A stretch of 5,371 nucleotides of DNA from Actinomycetota bacterium (GTDB lineage Bacteria > Actinomycetota > Acidimicrobiia > Acidimicrobiales > JACCXE01), in NCBI GenBank assembly GCA_013697265.1, contig JACCXE010000195.1, positions 1 through 5,371 of the forward strand. Reading direction: 5' to 3'. The notes under the pieces are model-generated. The model had not been told where the DNA came from and did no database searches. It saw only the letters and a program-made list of their open reading frames with translations. The position numbers and the translations under genes are program-made. Below are positions 5,305 through 5,371 of this stretch, piece after piece. Each line of letters starts with the position of its first letter. Position 1 is the stretch's first letter.

Positions 5305-5371
5305 GTCGTCACCCGCCCCGCCTGGCCCCGACGCCGTGCGCGAACGCCCGTGACAAAGTTGTATTCGGCCC
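5301..5371 (-). CDS. C-terminal end of an unidentified upstream gene
   Basis: A frame open from the window edge ends at TGA 5303-5301, giving AEYNFVTGVRARRRGQAG followed by RVTT. This stop overlaps the GTG start of the TgpA-like gene by 4 bases (GTGA at 5304-5301), exactly as at the two downstream joints, which is the main argument that it is real. The Arg-rich hydrophilic end would be an ordinary cytoplasmic C-terminus. In many genomes TgpA-like genes follow a DUF58 gene and a MoxR ATPase gene, so a DUF58 protein is a reasonable guess, but nothing in these 22 residues proves it. The same bases read in the TgpA-like frame are also open, so the alternative is an N-terminal extension of that gene. 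Confidence 0.6.
   Translation of the reverse strand, partial: AEYNFVTGVRARRRGQAGRVTT

Overview
The window looks like a chromosomal segment of a G+C-rich actinobacterium-like organism. The reasons are strong G/C preference at third codon positions, GTG starts on nearly every gene, very tight or overlapping gene joints, Sec/lipobox-type lipoproteins, and a large TgpA-like membrane transglutaminase-fold protein. An Acidimicrobiia-like or related actinobacterial source is my inference; no rRNA or other taxonomic marker is present. There are no tRNAs, CRISPR arrays, insertion sequences or phage genes.

Layout. Positions 1266-5371 hold one minus-strand operon, read from high to low coordinates: the last codons of an unidentified upstream gene, an 810-residue polytopic protein with a TgpA-type layout (N-terminal membrane bundle, exported transglutaminase-like domain, last membrane helix, DUF4129-like tail), then two lipoproteins of 348 and 188 residues. 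All three junctions are 4-base GTGA overlaps, so translation is probably coupled. Convergent to this operon, 17 bases beyond its end, is a plus-strand gene (805-1248) for a small single-anchor exported protein with four cysteines. It is divergent from a TetR/AcrR-type regulator (62-793, minus) with 11 bases between the two start codons. The regulator's end overlaps what looks like the first 23 codons of another minus-strand gene that leaves the window at position 1.

How the parts may work together. In known bacteria TgpA-like proteins usually sit with a MoxR-type ATPase and a DUF58 protein; only the end of an upstream gene is visible here, so that context is not proven. The most notable point is that the transglutaminase-like domain keeps its fold signatures but appears to have lost all three catalytic positions (Cys to Pro494, His to Ala536, Asp to Ile552), and the whole protein has only one cysteine, in a membrane helix. 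Together with two unrecognised lipoproteins made from the same transcript, this suggests a non-enzymatic, surface-facing envelope complex in which the pseudo-transglutaminase is a binding or scaffold module. That is inference.

A second point is a dnaX-type slippery heptamer (A_AAA_AAG) followed by a short hairpin at the end of the pseudo-transglutaminase domain. A -1 shift there would end translation 25 codons later and give a form lacking the last membrane helix and the cytoplasmic tail. No gap of more than 300 bases without a gene exists in the window.
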